In this document: piece by piece, positions 34,729 through 43,573 of the stretch
Layout of the letters: the number at the start of each line of letters is the position of its first letter
Position numbering within the stretch: position 1 is the first letter of the stretch
NCBI GenBank assembly: GCA_020849625.1
Contig: JADLFV010000031.1
Location: forward strand, 95,251 to 159,250
Length of the DNA: 64,000 bases
Direction of reading: 5' to 3'
Source of the DNA: Phycisphaeraceae bacterium
GTDB lineage: Bacteria > Planctomycetota > Phycisphaerae > Phycisphaerales > Phycisphaeraceae
The notes under the pieces: generated by a model
The model's input: only the letters and a program-made list of their open reading frames with translations
Databases searched by the model: none
Told to the model about the DNA's origin: nothing
Made by a program: the position numbers and the translations under genes

Positions 34729-37700
34729 ATGGCAGGTCGATCTTCCCCCAGTTCCGCCGCCTCCAGCAACCGGACCCTGGTCCGCGTCGCCGGTCTTCTG
34801 CGCCCTTACGGTCGGCCGCTGACCATCGCCCTTCTGCTGATGATCGCCCTGACGGTGGTCAACATTGCCGTGCCGCAGTTGATCGCCATGGTCTTCGACC
34901 AGGTGTTTCCCAATCGCGATCTGAAGCTGTTGTGGATTCTGCTGGCCTCGATGGTGGGGCTGTACGTGCTGCGCAACCTGCTCTACTTCCAGAGCAAGTT
35001 CACCGCGGTGAAGGTCGGCGAGGACGTGGCCTTCAACCTGCGCAATCGCTTGTTTGAGCGCTTGCAGCACATGAACATGCTCTACTATCGCAACGCCAAG
35101 CCCGGCCAGCTTTCCAGCCGGGTGATGAACGACAGCCTCACGCTGCAGCAGTTCATTCAGGACGACCTGCCCACGCTGCTGCAGGCGGTGCTGCTGTTCG
35201 CCGGCGTCGCGGGCACCATGTACTACATGAACTGGCGCCTGGCCACCGCCGCCATGATCGTGCTGCCGCTGCACGTGCTGGCCTACGTCTATTTCCGCCG
35301 ACCCATGCGCACCGCGTCGCGCTCGGCCCAGGCCCACCTGGCTGACGCCATGGGCAACCTCATCGAGAAGCTGCTGGGCATCGAGGTGGTCAAGGGTTTC
35401 ACCGGCGAGCAGCGCGAGACGATCGCGTTTCAACAGGCCATCGATCGCTCGCGGCGAAGTCAGATCCGCAGCCAGCGCTACTACGTGTTGCAGAAGGTTT
35501 TCGCCGACCTGCTGATCTCGCTGGGCGTGATCCTGCTGATGCTCTTCGGCGCTTACCAGGTGGTCAAGGGCAAGCTGAACCCCGGCGATTTCATTGCGTT
35601 CTTCTGGTACGTGAAGATGCTCTATCCCACGGTGCTGGATTTGATGAGCGGATTCGCCAAGCTGACCAAGGTCAGCGCCAGCGTGGAGAAAGCGTTCGAA
35701 GTGCTGGATACGCCGCTGCGCAACCTGGAGACGGTGGCACTGCGCCTGCGCCCGCAGATTCGCGGCACGCTTCGCTTCGAGAACGTAGGCTTCGCATACA
35801 CCGAGGGACAACCGATTTTCAAGAACGCCAGCTTCAGCGTGCGGGCTGGTCACGTCTGCGCCATCGTCGGGCCGTCCGGCTCGGGCAAGACCACGCTGGC
35901 CAGTCTCGTGCCTCGCTTCATGGACCCGACTCAGGGGCGGTTGCTGATCGACAAGGTTGATGTGCGCAAGATCGAACTGTCGCATCTTCGCCGCTCCATC
36001 GGCATCGCGTTTCAGGAGTGCTTCCTGTTCAACACCACGGTGCTGGAGAATCTGCGTTACGCCAATCCCGGCGCCGACGCCCAGCGCATCATGGACGTGG
36101 CCAAACGCACCGGGGCCCACGAGTTCATTGAGAAGCTGCCCAAGGGTTACGACACCGTGCTGGGTGAAAGCGGCGTCAGCCTCTCGCGCGGCCAGAAGCA
36201 GTTGATGACATTGACGCGGGCCATGCTCAAGAACCCCAAGATCCTGATTCTCGACGAGGCGACCTCGTCCATTGATGAAACTCGGGAATCCACGTTGATC
36301 CCGACGATCCTGGAATTCATGCGCGGAAAGACAACGCTGATGATCACGCACAAACCCGAACTGCTCAAGCACGCGGACATGGTGGTCAAGATCGAAGAGG
36401 GCAAGGTCGAGCAGGTGGCGCAGCCGCGCGACGGCGGGGGCGACCTGGTGGACGACGTGGCCGCTGATGAGCCCGGGGGCGCAACGCGCTCCGGCTCCTC
36501 CGGCTCGTGGTGGCGGCCGAGCAACAGCATGGCGATGATCGGCCTGTCGCTGCTGATGGGGCTGATGGTCAGCGGCATCAGTTTCGCGGCCGACACTCCT
36601 GCGGAACAACCTGCGGAGCAACCTGCCGCCAACACCGAGGCCAAGCCCGAAGAAAAAGCGGAGAAAGCTCCCGAGCCGCCGCCACCGCCGCCCGCTGCCG
36701 CGCCGAAGCAGGTGCCTGCCGACCAGCAGGGCGTGTTCCTCTCACAGGACGATCTGCCCCGTCACGCGGCCGCGGAACTGTTGCTGGTTCTGGCGGCCCA
36801 GGTTCAAGCCGAGCTGGGCTACGCTCCTGCTGAAGCTGCTCAATCGCTGTTGCTGCCGCCGCCACCGTCGCAATTGAAACAACAGGTCAGTTTGGCCAAA
36901 TCCAGTGACGACGGACTGCGCATGGTCCAGTTGGGCTACCAGACTTTCTACAGTCAGCCGACGTACATCTGGATCTTCGCGGCCACCATCAAGGACGGCC
37001 AGCGCCAACCCAACGGCGACATGGACGCGGTGCTGAAGCTGCTGGACGCGGCCCGTCAATCGCAGGACAAGAAGCTGCCGACGATGACCGTGAACGATCT
37101 GGATACGCACCTGATCAAGCTCAGTTACGTCAACGCCAACCGCTGCCTGGGCATGCTCAAGAGCCTCGGCTTCCAGGTCATCGAGCACAAGAAGGAAGCG
37201 GACGCCGTCACCACCAAAGATCAGTTGATCGCGCCCACCGCCAAGATCGATCCCGCCACGCTTCCGGTGGTCATCGAAGTGCCCCAGCCACAGGGCGTGG
37301 ATCTGGTGGGCCCGACCGCCACGGCCGCCAACAACACCTTCGGCATCACCAGTTCACCCAGCGTCGCTTCCGATCTGCCCAACCTCACTTCCGCTGCGCC
37401 CATGGCCGACCTGATGGTGCTCTCGCACCCCGATCATCCCCAGCAGTTCGCCAACCTGCTGCACACCATCCGCACCTACATCGATCTGCCAGCGCGACAG
37501 ATTCTCATGGAAGCCATGGTGCTGGAGATCTCGGAGACCGGCCTGGACAAGCTGGGCGTGCGCTGGAACCTGCGCACCGGCTGGGACGAAGGTCAACTCT
37601 CACATCTGCGCTACCTTCACGGCGGCCGCCGTCCCCTGTTTGAATCCAGCGAAGACGAGATCCCCACCCTCGAGATCGGCGTAACCGATCTCGCCAATCA

Positions 37701-39177
37701 CTGGGCCGCCAAGCTTTCGGCCCTGGTGCGCGACGGCGAGGCGGAAATTCTCTCCCGCCCCAGCGTCCTCACGCTCGACGGCCGCGTCGCTTCCATCCGC
37801 GTGGGCGAAGAGATCCCCATCGCCAAAAGCTTCCGCGGCGTCACCGGCGGCGACGTCGTGCAGCTCGACTTCGGCTACATCCCCATCGGCATCCTGCTCA
37901 ACGTCCGCCCGCGCATCAGCGCTGACAACGACGAGATCTCCATGCAGATCGATGGCGTCGTCTCCGCCCAGGTGCCCGGCGAGGACCTGGTCATCCGCAC
38001 GCAGGAGGGCGACGAACTCGGCCGCGCCCCACGCATCAGCTCCCGCCGCGTGCAGACCTACGCCCGCATCGCCAACAATACGCCCTTCATCATCGGCGGC
38101 CTGGTCAGCAAGGACAACACCTCCGAGGTGGACAAAATCCCCCTGCTGGGTGACATCCCCGTGCTGGGCAAACTCTTTTCCAATACCACCAAGCGCACGC
38201 TCAAGCGCGAAGTGATCATCGTCATCACCCCCTACGTGCTGCCCGAGGAGCAACTGGTCGGCCGCAACATGCCGCAGGACGAGGATGCCTTCGACAGCTT
38301 CGACAACGATCTGTTCCGCGATGCTTACCGCATCCGCAGCGAAGATGTCTTTGATCTGAGCTTCCTGACCGACAACCACGAGTTGCGGCAGATGCAGCGC
38401 CTGGTGGACAATGTCGTCAGCAACAATGCCGACCTGGCCTCCGTGTATCCATTCCGCAGCTTCGTGGACGGGCGCATCCCCGGCGAATGGGTGCTGGTGT
38501 TCCGCCAGATGTACGAGGTCATCAAGCGCAAGGATCTTGCCGAGAACATCGACCCGGACAAGCTGATTTTGTTCAAGCCGCAGCCCGAATCGCCCAGCGG
38601 TTTCAGCGTCACCTTCCTCGTGCCTCAGCTCGAAAAGCTGACCGGCCAGGAAAGCAAGGCCATCAAGCTGCCCCTGCAGAGCCCGTTCAACAAGCTGCAG
38701 GAAATGGGCCAGGCCCTGCAGATCACCTTCACGCTCAATCCCAACTCCGATCGGGCGGAGGACATCATGCGCCAGCCGGTGCCTCTGATCCAACTGGTCG
38801 ATTGCCCCGACGGCAAAACCTGGGACGACCTGCTGTGGCAACTCAACCAGCCCGACGACAATGGCCTCGAGCGCTGCACCATCCTGCTGCGCAACGACGA
38901 GGACGTGACGCGACTGAAGCGCGCCATCCAGTTGAAGCGCACGGTGACGCTCAACGCCAGCCGCGGCGAGCTGACGCTCAAGAACTTCAGCGTCGGCCAC
39001 GTGCTGCTGATGCCCGACACCGAGCCGGACAAGGTCCACCTGATCGACTCCGACGTCGCCCGTTACTTCTTCTACACCGAGCAGTATTACCCGGCGTTGC
39101 AGAAGTTCCTCAACCGCGACATCGAGGCGCTCAAGAAAGCCCTGGAGGACCCGCAGTTCGCCCAGTTCCTGGAGTGA
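34729..39177 (+). CDS. ABC exporter fused to a type II/III-type secretin
   Basis: One uninterrupted 1482-residue frame. Residues about 10-320 are an ABC exporter membrane domain with six helices; 340-575 the ATPase: Walker A GPSGSGKTT near 380, signature LSRGQK, Walker B ILILDEATSSID near 505, switch His in MITHKPE. A Gly/Ser linker leads to MAMIGLSLLMGLMVSGISFA at residue 601, which looks like a signal peptide or internal anchor, then a Pro/Ala/Glu-rich stretch, N-terminal secretin-type domains (HPDHPQQFANLLHTIRTYI, PARQILMEAMVLEISE) and a secretin domain ending VIIVITPYVLPEEQ near 1170. About 300 further residues are unrecognised. The second half could be translated separately from the ATG at 36529, though no ribosome binding site precedes it. 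A strong terminator follows. Confidence 0.85.
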   Translation: MAGRSSPSSAASSNRTLVRVAGLLRPYGRPLTIALLLMIALTVVNIAVPQLIAMVFDQVFPNRDLKLLWILLASMVGLYVLRNLLYFQSKFTAVKVGEDVAFNLRNRLFERLQHMNMLYYRNAKPGQLSSRVMNDSLTLQQFIQDDLPTLLQAVLLFAGVAGTMYYMNWRLATAAMIVLPLHVLAYVYFRRPMRTASRSAQAHLADAMGNLIEKLLGIEVVKGFTGEQRETIAFQQAIDRSRRSQIRSQRYYVLQKVFADLLISLGVILLMLFGAYQVVKGKLNPGDFIAFFWYVKMLYPTVLDLMSGFAKLTKVSASVEKAFEVLDTPLRNLETVALRLRPQIRGTLRFENVGFAYTEGQPIFKNASFSVRAGHVCAIVGPSGSGKTTLASLVPRFMDPTQGRLLIDKVDVRKIELSHLRRSIGIAFQECFLFNTTVLENLRYANPGADAQRIMDVAKRTGAHEFIEKLPKGYDTVLGESGVSLSRGQKQLMTLTRAMLKNPKILILDEATSSIDETRESTLIPTILEFMRGKTTLMITHKPELLKHADMVVKIEEGKVEQVAQPRDGGGDLVDDVAADEPGGATRSGSSGSWWRPSNSMAMIGLSLLMGLMVSGISFAADTPAEQPAEQPAANTEAKPEEKAEKAPEPPPPPPAAAPKQVPADQQGVFLSQDDLPRHAAAELLLVLAAQVQAELGYAPAEAAQSLLLPPPPSQLKQQVSLAKSSDDGLRMVQLGYQTFYSQPTYIWIFAATIKDGQRQPNGDMDAVLKLLDAARQSQDKKLPTMTVNDLDTHLIKLSYVNANRCLGMLKSLGFQVIEHKKEADAVTTKDQLIAPTAKIDPATLPVVIEVPQPQGVDLVGPTATAANNTFGITSSPSVASDLPNLTSAAPMADLMVLSHPDHPQQFANLLHTIRTYIDLPARQILMEAMVLEISETGLDKLGVRWNLRTGWDEGQLSHLRYLHGGRRPLFESSEDEIPTLEIGVTDLANHWAAKLSALVRDGEAEILSRPSVLTLDGRVASIRVGEEIPIAKSFRGVTGGDVVQLDFGYIPIGILLNVRPRISADNDEISMQIDGVVSAQVPGEDLVIRTQEGDELGRAPRISSRRVQTYARIANNTPFIIGGLVSKDNTSEVDKIPLLGDIPVLGKLFSNTTKRTLKREVIIVITPYVLPEEQLVGRNMPQDEDAFDSFDNDLFRDAYRIRSEDVFDLSFLTDNHELRQMQRLVDNVVSNNADLASVYPFRSFVDGRIPGEWVLVFRQMYEVIKRKDLAENIDPDKLILFKPQPESPSGFSVTFLVPQLEKLTGQESKAIKLPLQSPFNKLQEMGQALQITFTLNPNSDRAEDIMRQPVPLIQLVDCPDGKTWDDLLWQLNQPDDNGLERCTILLRNDEDVTRLKRAIQLKRTVTLNASRGELTLKNFSVGHVLLMPDTEPDKVHLIDSDVARYFFYTEQYYPALQKFLNRDIEALKKALEDPQFAQFLE

Positions 39178-39204
39178 CCCTGCCCCACCTGATCAAATAC
39201 ACCA

Positions 39205-39236
39205 AAGCCCACAGCGATTCGCTGTGGGCTTCTTTC
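39205..39236 (+). terminator. Rho-independent terminator after the ABC-secretin gene
   Basis: A perfect 12-bp stem AAGCCCACAGCG/CGCTGTGGGCTT with an ATT loop, followed by CTTTC. It is 28 bases after the stop codon. The next gene is convergent, and the stem alone may slow polymerase from that side too. Confidence 0.8.
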
Positions 39237-39256
39237 ATGACGCACAACGCACCGAT

Positions 39257-40120
39257 TTACGCCGCGAACACCACCGTCTTGTTGCCGATGACGAACACGC
39301 GGTCTTCCAGGTGCAGACGCAACGCCCGGGCCAGCACTGCCGCTTCCACGTCGCGCCCGATGCGGATCATCTGCTCCACGTCGTGGGCGTGATGCGTGCG
39401 CGTGGCGTCCTGCTCGATGATGGGCCCGGCATCCAGCTCGGCGGTCACGTAGTGCGAGGTGGCGCCCACCCATTTGACCCCGCGCTCGAATGCCTGGTGA
39501 TATGGGCGCGGCCCGACGAAACTGGGCAGAAAACTGTGATGAATGTTGATGATCCGCCCCGAATAAACGGCGCACAATTCCGGGGGCAGAATCTGCATGT
39601 AACGGGCCAGCACAATCGTGTCGATGTCCCACTGCTCGATCTGCCTGCGCACCGCCGCGAAGGCTGCAGCCTTGTCGTCCTTCTGGACCGCGATGTGCGC
39701 GTACGGCACGCCGTGCCACGCCACGAAACTCTGACAGTCCAGGTGGTTGGAGATCACGCCCGCCAGTTCAAAATTCAACTCGCCGCTGCGCCAGCGATAG
39801 AGCAGGTCGTTGAGGCAGTGATCCTGTTTGCTGACCAGGATGGCCACGCGCTTTTTGAGCGCTTCGTCGCGCAGCAACCAGTCCATGTCGAATTTCTGCG
39901 CCAGCGGGCGAAAACGCTCGCGCACCTGCTCCAGCGTCAGGTTCATTTCGGCCGTGTCGATCACCTGCCGCATGAAAAAGCGCCGGGATGACACATCACT
40001 GTGGTGCTGAGCTTCGACGATGCAGCCGCGCAGCTCAGCGATCAACGTGCTGACCGCCGCGACGATGCCGATGCGATCGGGACAGGACAGTTTCAGCAGA
40101 ATGCGCGGCGGCAGTGGCAT
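39257..40120 (-). CDS. purU: Formyltetrahydrofolate deformylase
   Basis: 287 residues. An N-terminal ACT domain (ILLKLSCPDRIGIVAAVSTLI) is followed by a formyl-transfer hydrolase domain: the catalytic His is in NIHHSFLPSFVGPRPYHQAF and the Asp in LDAGPIIEQDATRTHH. PurU hydrolyses 10-formyl-THF to THF and formate and balances one-carbon pools in the cytoplasm. Length matches the family. The start was set at the ATG directly preceding the ACT domain, ignoring an upstream extension without homology-like content. Transcribed alone, convergent with the ABC-secretin gene. Confidence 0.92.
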   Translation of the reverse strand: MPLPPRILLKLSCPDRIGIVAAVSTLIAELRGCIVEAQHHSDVSSRRFFMRQVIDTAEMNLTLEQVRERFRPLAQKFDMDWLLRDEALKKRVAILVSKQDHCLNDLLYRWRSGELNFELAGVISNHLDCQSFVAWHGVPYAHIAVQKDDKAAAFAAVRRQIEQWDIDTIVLARYMQILPPELCAVYSGRIINIHHSFLPSFVGPRPYHQAFERGVKWVGATSHYVTAELDAGPIIEQDATRTHHAHDVEQMIRIGRDVEAAVLARALRLHLEDRVFVIGNKTVVFAA

Positions 40121-40196
40121 GGTCGTTCTCAGAGTTTCAATGAGTATATCCTCAAGGTATGATATTGACTGCCACCTTTTTCGGGAAGGGCATGTC

Positions 40197-40958
40197 ATGA
40201 TCCAACGACGAGGCGGGTTTCGGGGGTTCACCCTGATCGAACTTCTGGTCGTCATCAGCATCATCGGGCTGCTGATGAGCATTCTGCTGCCCACGCTCTC
40301 GCACGCCCGTGATCGCGGCCGGGCCACCATCTGCGCCAGCAACATCCATCAACTGGCCACCACCAGTCTGCAGTTTGCCGACGACGACTCGCAACATCGC
40401 TCGCCGGGTTCGAGCATGCCGGTGATCCCTGCCCAGCTTGGCGTGGTGAACCCGGCCGGAAGCTGGCGGCACACGCTCGATCACTATCTGAACGTGGAGC
40501 AGATCGCCACCTGTCCCAGCGACCGCGACAGCCCGCACTGGTCGATCGAGCGCCCCGATATGCCCGGCCATTTCCGCAAGACCAGCTACGGCATCAACGC
40601 TCACGTCTCCAATCCCGCCACCAACGCAGGCCTCTGGCCGCCGACTCCGATGTTCGACGGCAACGTGCTGGCGCTGCCGCGCCCGAGCAAGACCCTCGCC
40701 TTCGGTGAAACTTCGGAAACGGGCCTGACCGCCATCGGCGACTTCATCAGCGCTGCCGGGTTCGGCACGCCCGCCCAGTACGGGGCCTACGCCTGGATCA
40801 TCGCGGCCGATCGTCATGACCAGCGCCCGCAGTACAGCTTCTGGGACGGCCACGCCGAGCCCGCCGCCCTGGAAGATGTCTATGACAGCGGCACTTACAC
40901 AGGCTCAGGAACCGGTGAATGGACCCGCAACAAGTTTCACCCGATGATCGCTCGCTGA
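40197..40958 (+). CDS. Prepilin-like protein with type II secretion N-terminal methylation motif
   Basis: 253 residues. The short leader MIQRRGGFRG precedes FTLIELLVVISIIGLLMSIL; mature Glu5 is present. The C-terminal part includes YSFWDGHAEPAALEDVYD, a variant of the H-x9-DG end of planctomycete pseudopilins. The ATG has GGAAGGG about seven bases upstream. Its 3' end overlaps the next gene by 40 bases. It is divergent from purU across a 76-bp gap that must contain both promoters. Sits 1 kb from the secretin fusion, hinting at a shared envelope system (inference). Confidence 0.83.
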   Translation: MIQRRGGFRGFTLIELLVVISIIGLLMSILLPTLSHARDRGRATICASNIHQLATTSLQFADDDSQHRSPGSSMPVIPAQLGVVNPAGSWRHTLDHYLNVEQIATCPSDRDSPHWSIERPDMPGHFRKTSYGINAHVSNPATNAGLWPPTPMFDGNVLALPRPSKTLAFGETSETGLTAIGDFISAAGFGTPAQYGAYAWIIAADRHDQRPQYSFWDGHAEPAALEDVYDSGTYTGSGTGEWTRNKFHPMIAR

Positions 40959-41557
40959 CGGTTGACGCCGATGCGGTTGCAGCCGGCGGCCGCACGCGCC
41001 GCGCCGCACTGGTCAGCCTGATCGCCGCGGTGATCTGGGCGCTGGCTATCGTGTTCCTCGGACGCCGGCTCAGTTGGCTGATGCCGCTGATCGGGCTGCT
41101 GATCGGCTACAACATTCGACATCGCTCGCACGCGGCGCTGGGCGCAGCGCTGCTGCTGACCACCGGCGCCCTGCTGCTGGGGCGCGTGCTGGTGATCGTG
41201 ATCGGGCCGCTGCACGTCAGCAGCGCGGAGATCGCGGTTGATCCCGCCCTGCTGTATGACGCGGTGATGCTGGAGGTTTATCCCCCGAGCACTGAGCCGT
41301 TCGATCCGCCGCCCACGGTGATGGAGCGCCTGCAGGCGGTCAACCAGCGCATCGACCAGATGAGCAACAGCGAAAAAAGATCGGCCGTGGCCCACTACCT
41401 GCGGCAGACCAACCAGGTGGTGCGCCTCGCCTCGCCGCGCGATTTCTTCCGCTGGATGGACGTGTTCTGGTACGCCGTGTCCCTGCTGCTGGCCGCGTTC
41501 CACAATCGCCCGCCGCGCGAGACTTATGAGCCAAGCCTGGTGGAAACGCCGCTTTGA
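40919..41557 (+). CDS. Membrane protein, hypothetical
   Basis: 212 residues, starting within the end of the pseudopilin gene (40-bp overlap, AGGAACC upstream), so the two are translationally coupled. Three hydrophobic segments (ALVSLIAAVIWALAIVFLG, WLMPLIGLLIGYNI, ALGAALLLTTGALLLGRVLVIVI) are near residues 29-105, then a soluble helical part (TVMERLQAVNQRIDQMSNSE) and a further weakly hydrophobic segment near 185. No family was recognised. The overlap suggests a partner for the pseudopilin or simple operon membership. Confidence 0.68.
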   Translation: MDPQQVSPDDRSLTVDADAVAAGGRTRRAALVSLIAAVIWALAIVFLGRRLSWLMPLIGLLIGYNIRHRSHAALGAALLLTTGALLLGRVLVIVIGPLHVSSAEIAVDPALLYDAVMLEVYPPSTEPFDPPPTVMERLQAVNQRIDQMSNSEKRSAVAHYLRQTNQVVRLASPRDFFRWMDVFWYAVSLLLAAFHNRPPRETYEPSLVETPL

Positions 41558-41604
41558 GCACGATGAATCGCGGCGCTATGTGACGACGCACTTCAGGGGC
41601 GGGC

Positions 41605-42657
41605 TTACGCGTTGTAGGTCACCTGGCGCACGGCCTCGGTGATCTTACGGGTGTTGGGCAGCATTTCCTGCTCCAGGCCGCGGGCGTAGGGCGGGGGGAC
41701 GTCGTCGTTGTTGACACGCACCACGTGATTGTCCAGATAGTCGAAGGCCCGCTCGTAAATCTGCGCGGCCACCTCGCTGGCGACCGAGGCGAACGGCCAA
41801 CTCTGATCGACCACCACGCAGTAGCTGGTCTTTTTCACGCTGGCGACGATGGTGTCAATGTCCAGCGGACGATAGGTGCGCACGTCAATCACCTCACAAT
41901 CAATGCCCCCCCCGGAAGATTCTGCCAATGCTTCTGCTGCCTCAAGTGCAAAATGTACAGGCCGGCCGGCGGCGACGATAGTGCAGTCGTTGCCGGGATT
42001 GATCACATTGGCCTGGCCAAAGGGGATGGTGAAATCGTCATCCTCTTCCGCGGATGGCGGAGCCCAGCGGCCCCCGGAAAGATAAGGCGAAAAGTCCTTG
42101 TCACCGCGGGCGCCCATGCCGAGCATGCGTTCGGACTCGAGGTAGAAGACCGGATCGTCATCGCGGATGGCGGTCTTGAGCAGTCCCTTGGCATCACGCG
42201 GCGTGGAAGGCACGGCCAGCTTGAGGCCGGGCACGCTGGAGAACATCGACTCGACGGACCAGGAGTGGGTGGATCCGAGCTGTCCGCCGGCTCCGTTGTT
42301 GCCCCGGAAGACGATGGGCACGCCGAACTGGCCGCCAGACATATAAAGGATTTTCGGTGCGTTGTTGATGATCTGGTCGGCCGCGACCAGGCAGAAGGAC
42401 CAGCTCATGAATTCGATGATGGGGCGCAGACCGTACATGGCGGCCCCGATGCCCAGTCCCGCGAAGCCGGTCTCGCTGATGGGCGAGTCCACGATGCGAC
42501 GGGGCCCGAACTGTTCGAGCATGCCCTGCGACACTTTGTAAGCGCCGTTGTATTCCGCGACCTCTTCGCCCATCAGGAAGATGCGCTCATCGCGCAGCAT
42601 CTCCTCAGTCATGGCTTCGCGGAGGGCTTCACGGTATTGAATCTTGCGTTCGGACAT
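41605..42657 (-). CDS. pdhB: Pyruvate dehydrogenase E1 component, beta subunit
   Basis: 350 residues. The thiamine-diphosphate Pyr domain opens with KIQYREALREAMTEEMLRD and FLMGEEVAEYNGAYKVSQG, with Glu in the latter activating TPP. The transketolase C-terminal domain contains DCEVIDVRTYRPLDIDTIV. E1 alpha/beta decarboxylates pyruvate and passes acetyl to E2. The ATG at 42657 was chosen over GTG 42666 because GAGGTG is then well spaced. Two repeat-derived intrusions are visible: SSGGG before IDCEVIDV (41909-41918) and LSGGRWAPP (42071-42080). No E2/E3 gene is in the window. Last gene of a three-gene operon. Confidence 0.92.
   Translation of the reverse strand: MSERKIQYREALREAMTEEMLRDERIFLMGEEVAEYNGAYKVSQGMLEQFGPRRIVDSPISETGFAGLGIGAAMYGLRPIIEFMSWSFCLVAADQIINNAPKILYMSGGQFGVPIVFRGNNGAGGQLGSTHSWSVESMFSSVPGLKLAVPSTPRDAKGLLKTAIRDDDPVFYLESERMLGMGARGDKDFSPYLSGGRWAPPSAEEDDDFTIPFGQANVINPGNDCTIVAAGRPVHFALEAAEALAESSGGGIDCEVIDVRTYRPLDIDTIVASVKKTSYCVVVDQSWPFASVASEVAAQIYERAFDYLDNHVVRVNNDDVPPPYARGLEQEMLPNTRKITEAVRQVTYNA
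41909..41918 (+). repeat. CCCCCGGAAG element inside pdhB
   Basis: The word lies within a run of eight C; on the coding strand it gives SSGGG, extra residues just before the conserved IDCEVIDV. Confidence 0.6.
42071..42080 (+). repeat. CCCCCGGAAA element variant inside pdhB
   Basis: One mismatch from the consensus. On the coding strand it encodes LSGG in a loop next to a Glu/Asp-rich stretch. Confidence 0.5.
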
Positions 42658-42667
42658 CAATGACACC

Positions 42668-43573
42668 TCAGGCGGTCACGGGTGCGGATTTGGTTGGGGC
42701 GGCAGCCTCGGGATCGGGCGTGGCGAAGACGCGCAGGACGATGCCTCGCCGCCAGTGGTTCAGCAGTGGAGCGGCCAGGGTGTTCCAGGCCTTGAGCAGC
42801 GCGAGCTTGAGGCCGTGGCTCGCTCGGAGGTTCAGAAAGTTGGCCGAGTCGATCCGCAACACCTTTAGCCCGGCGGCCCGCATGGCGCGAGACAGGGACT
42901 GGGGGGAGAAGAAGTTGATGTGCACCGGCGGAATCAGAAACGGATCGCGGGCCCCCAGCAGGCGATAGAGACCGGCAAAATTGGGCACGCACACGGCGAC
43001 GATCCCGCCCGGCGCCAGTTGAGCGCGGCAGCGGCGCAGCCAGTCGATCGGATCGAGCACGTGCTCGAGCACCTGGCTGAGCACCACGCACGCCAGGCCG
43101 CTCTCAGGTGGCGGATACGATTCAAAAGCGCCGCAGTGGAACTTGGATTCAGGGACCAGGGCGGCATAGCGTTCGATGCGCGGGTCCAGATCGAGCATTA
43201 CGTGTGGGCCGGTGAACCCCGCCTGATGCAGGTGATAGGAAAACGCGCCGTTGCCGCAGCCGACGTCCATGCTGCCCTTTCGCAGGGTGGTCAGGCGGCT
43301 GACGGTGCGCGTCAGCAGCAGGGCGTCACGATGGCAACCGAGGGTCTGCACGGAAGCCTCGGGGCGCGGGGCGCTGGCGGCAGAGGCGTTTTCCTGGATC
43401 AGATGTTTGATATCGGGTCGATTGCTGACGAATCCGTGGCCGCAGGTTGTGCAGCGCACGATGGACCAGTCAACGTCCCGGACGTGCTTGTGACAATGGG
43501 GCACGGTGCGGCCGTTGCAGATGGGGCAGCACGCAGCATCGGTTGTGGCCGGGTTTGAAGAGAGGACGGTCAT
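42668..43573 (-). CDS. SAM-dependent methyltransferase with N-terminal zinc-binding region
   Basis: 301 residues. The first about 45 residues contain two Cys pairs (CCPICNGRTV and VRCTTCGHGF), likely a zinc ribbon. A class I methyltransferase domain follows: motif I GSMDVGCGNGAFSYHL, then VMLDLDPRIERY and VVLSQVLEHVLDPIDWL, then APGGIVAVCVPNFAG. This layout is common in sugar or lipid methyltransferases. Its start overlaps the E1-alpha stop by four bases and its stop is 10 bases before pdhB, so it is co-translated with the dehydrogenase subunits. That position is unusual and the link to pyruvate metabolism is unknown. Confidence 0.85.
   Translation of the reverse strand: MTVLSSNPATTDAACCPICNGRTVPHCHKHVRDVDWSIVRCTTCGHGFVSNRPDIKHLIQENASAASAPRPEASVQTLGCHRDALLLTRTVSRLTTLRKGSMDVGCGNGAFSYHLHQAGFTGPHVMLDLDPRIERYAALVPESKFHCGAFESYPPPESGLACVVLSQVLEHVLDPIDWLRRCRAQLAPGGIVAVCVPNFAGLYRLLGARDPFLIPPVHINFFSPQSLSRAMRAAGLKVLRIDSANFLNLRASHGLKLALLKAWNTLAAPLLNHWRRGIVLRVFATPDPEAAAPTKSAPVTA

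Noticed and set aside
42302..42310. CCCCGGAAG inside pdhB at the conserved VFRGNNGAGG segment.
   Set aside because: The residues are conserved in E1-beta proteins, so this copy is explained by native codons and was not counted as an element.
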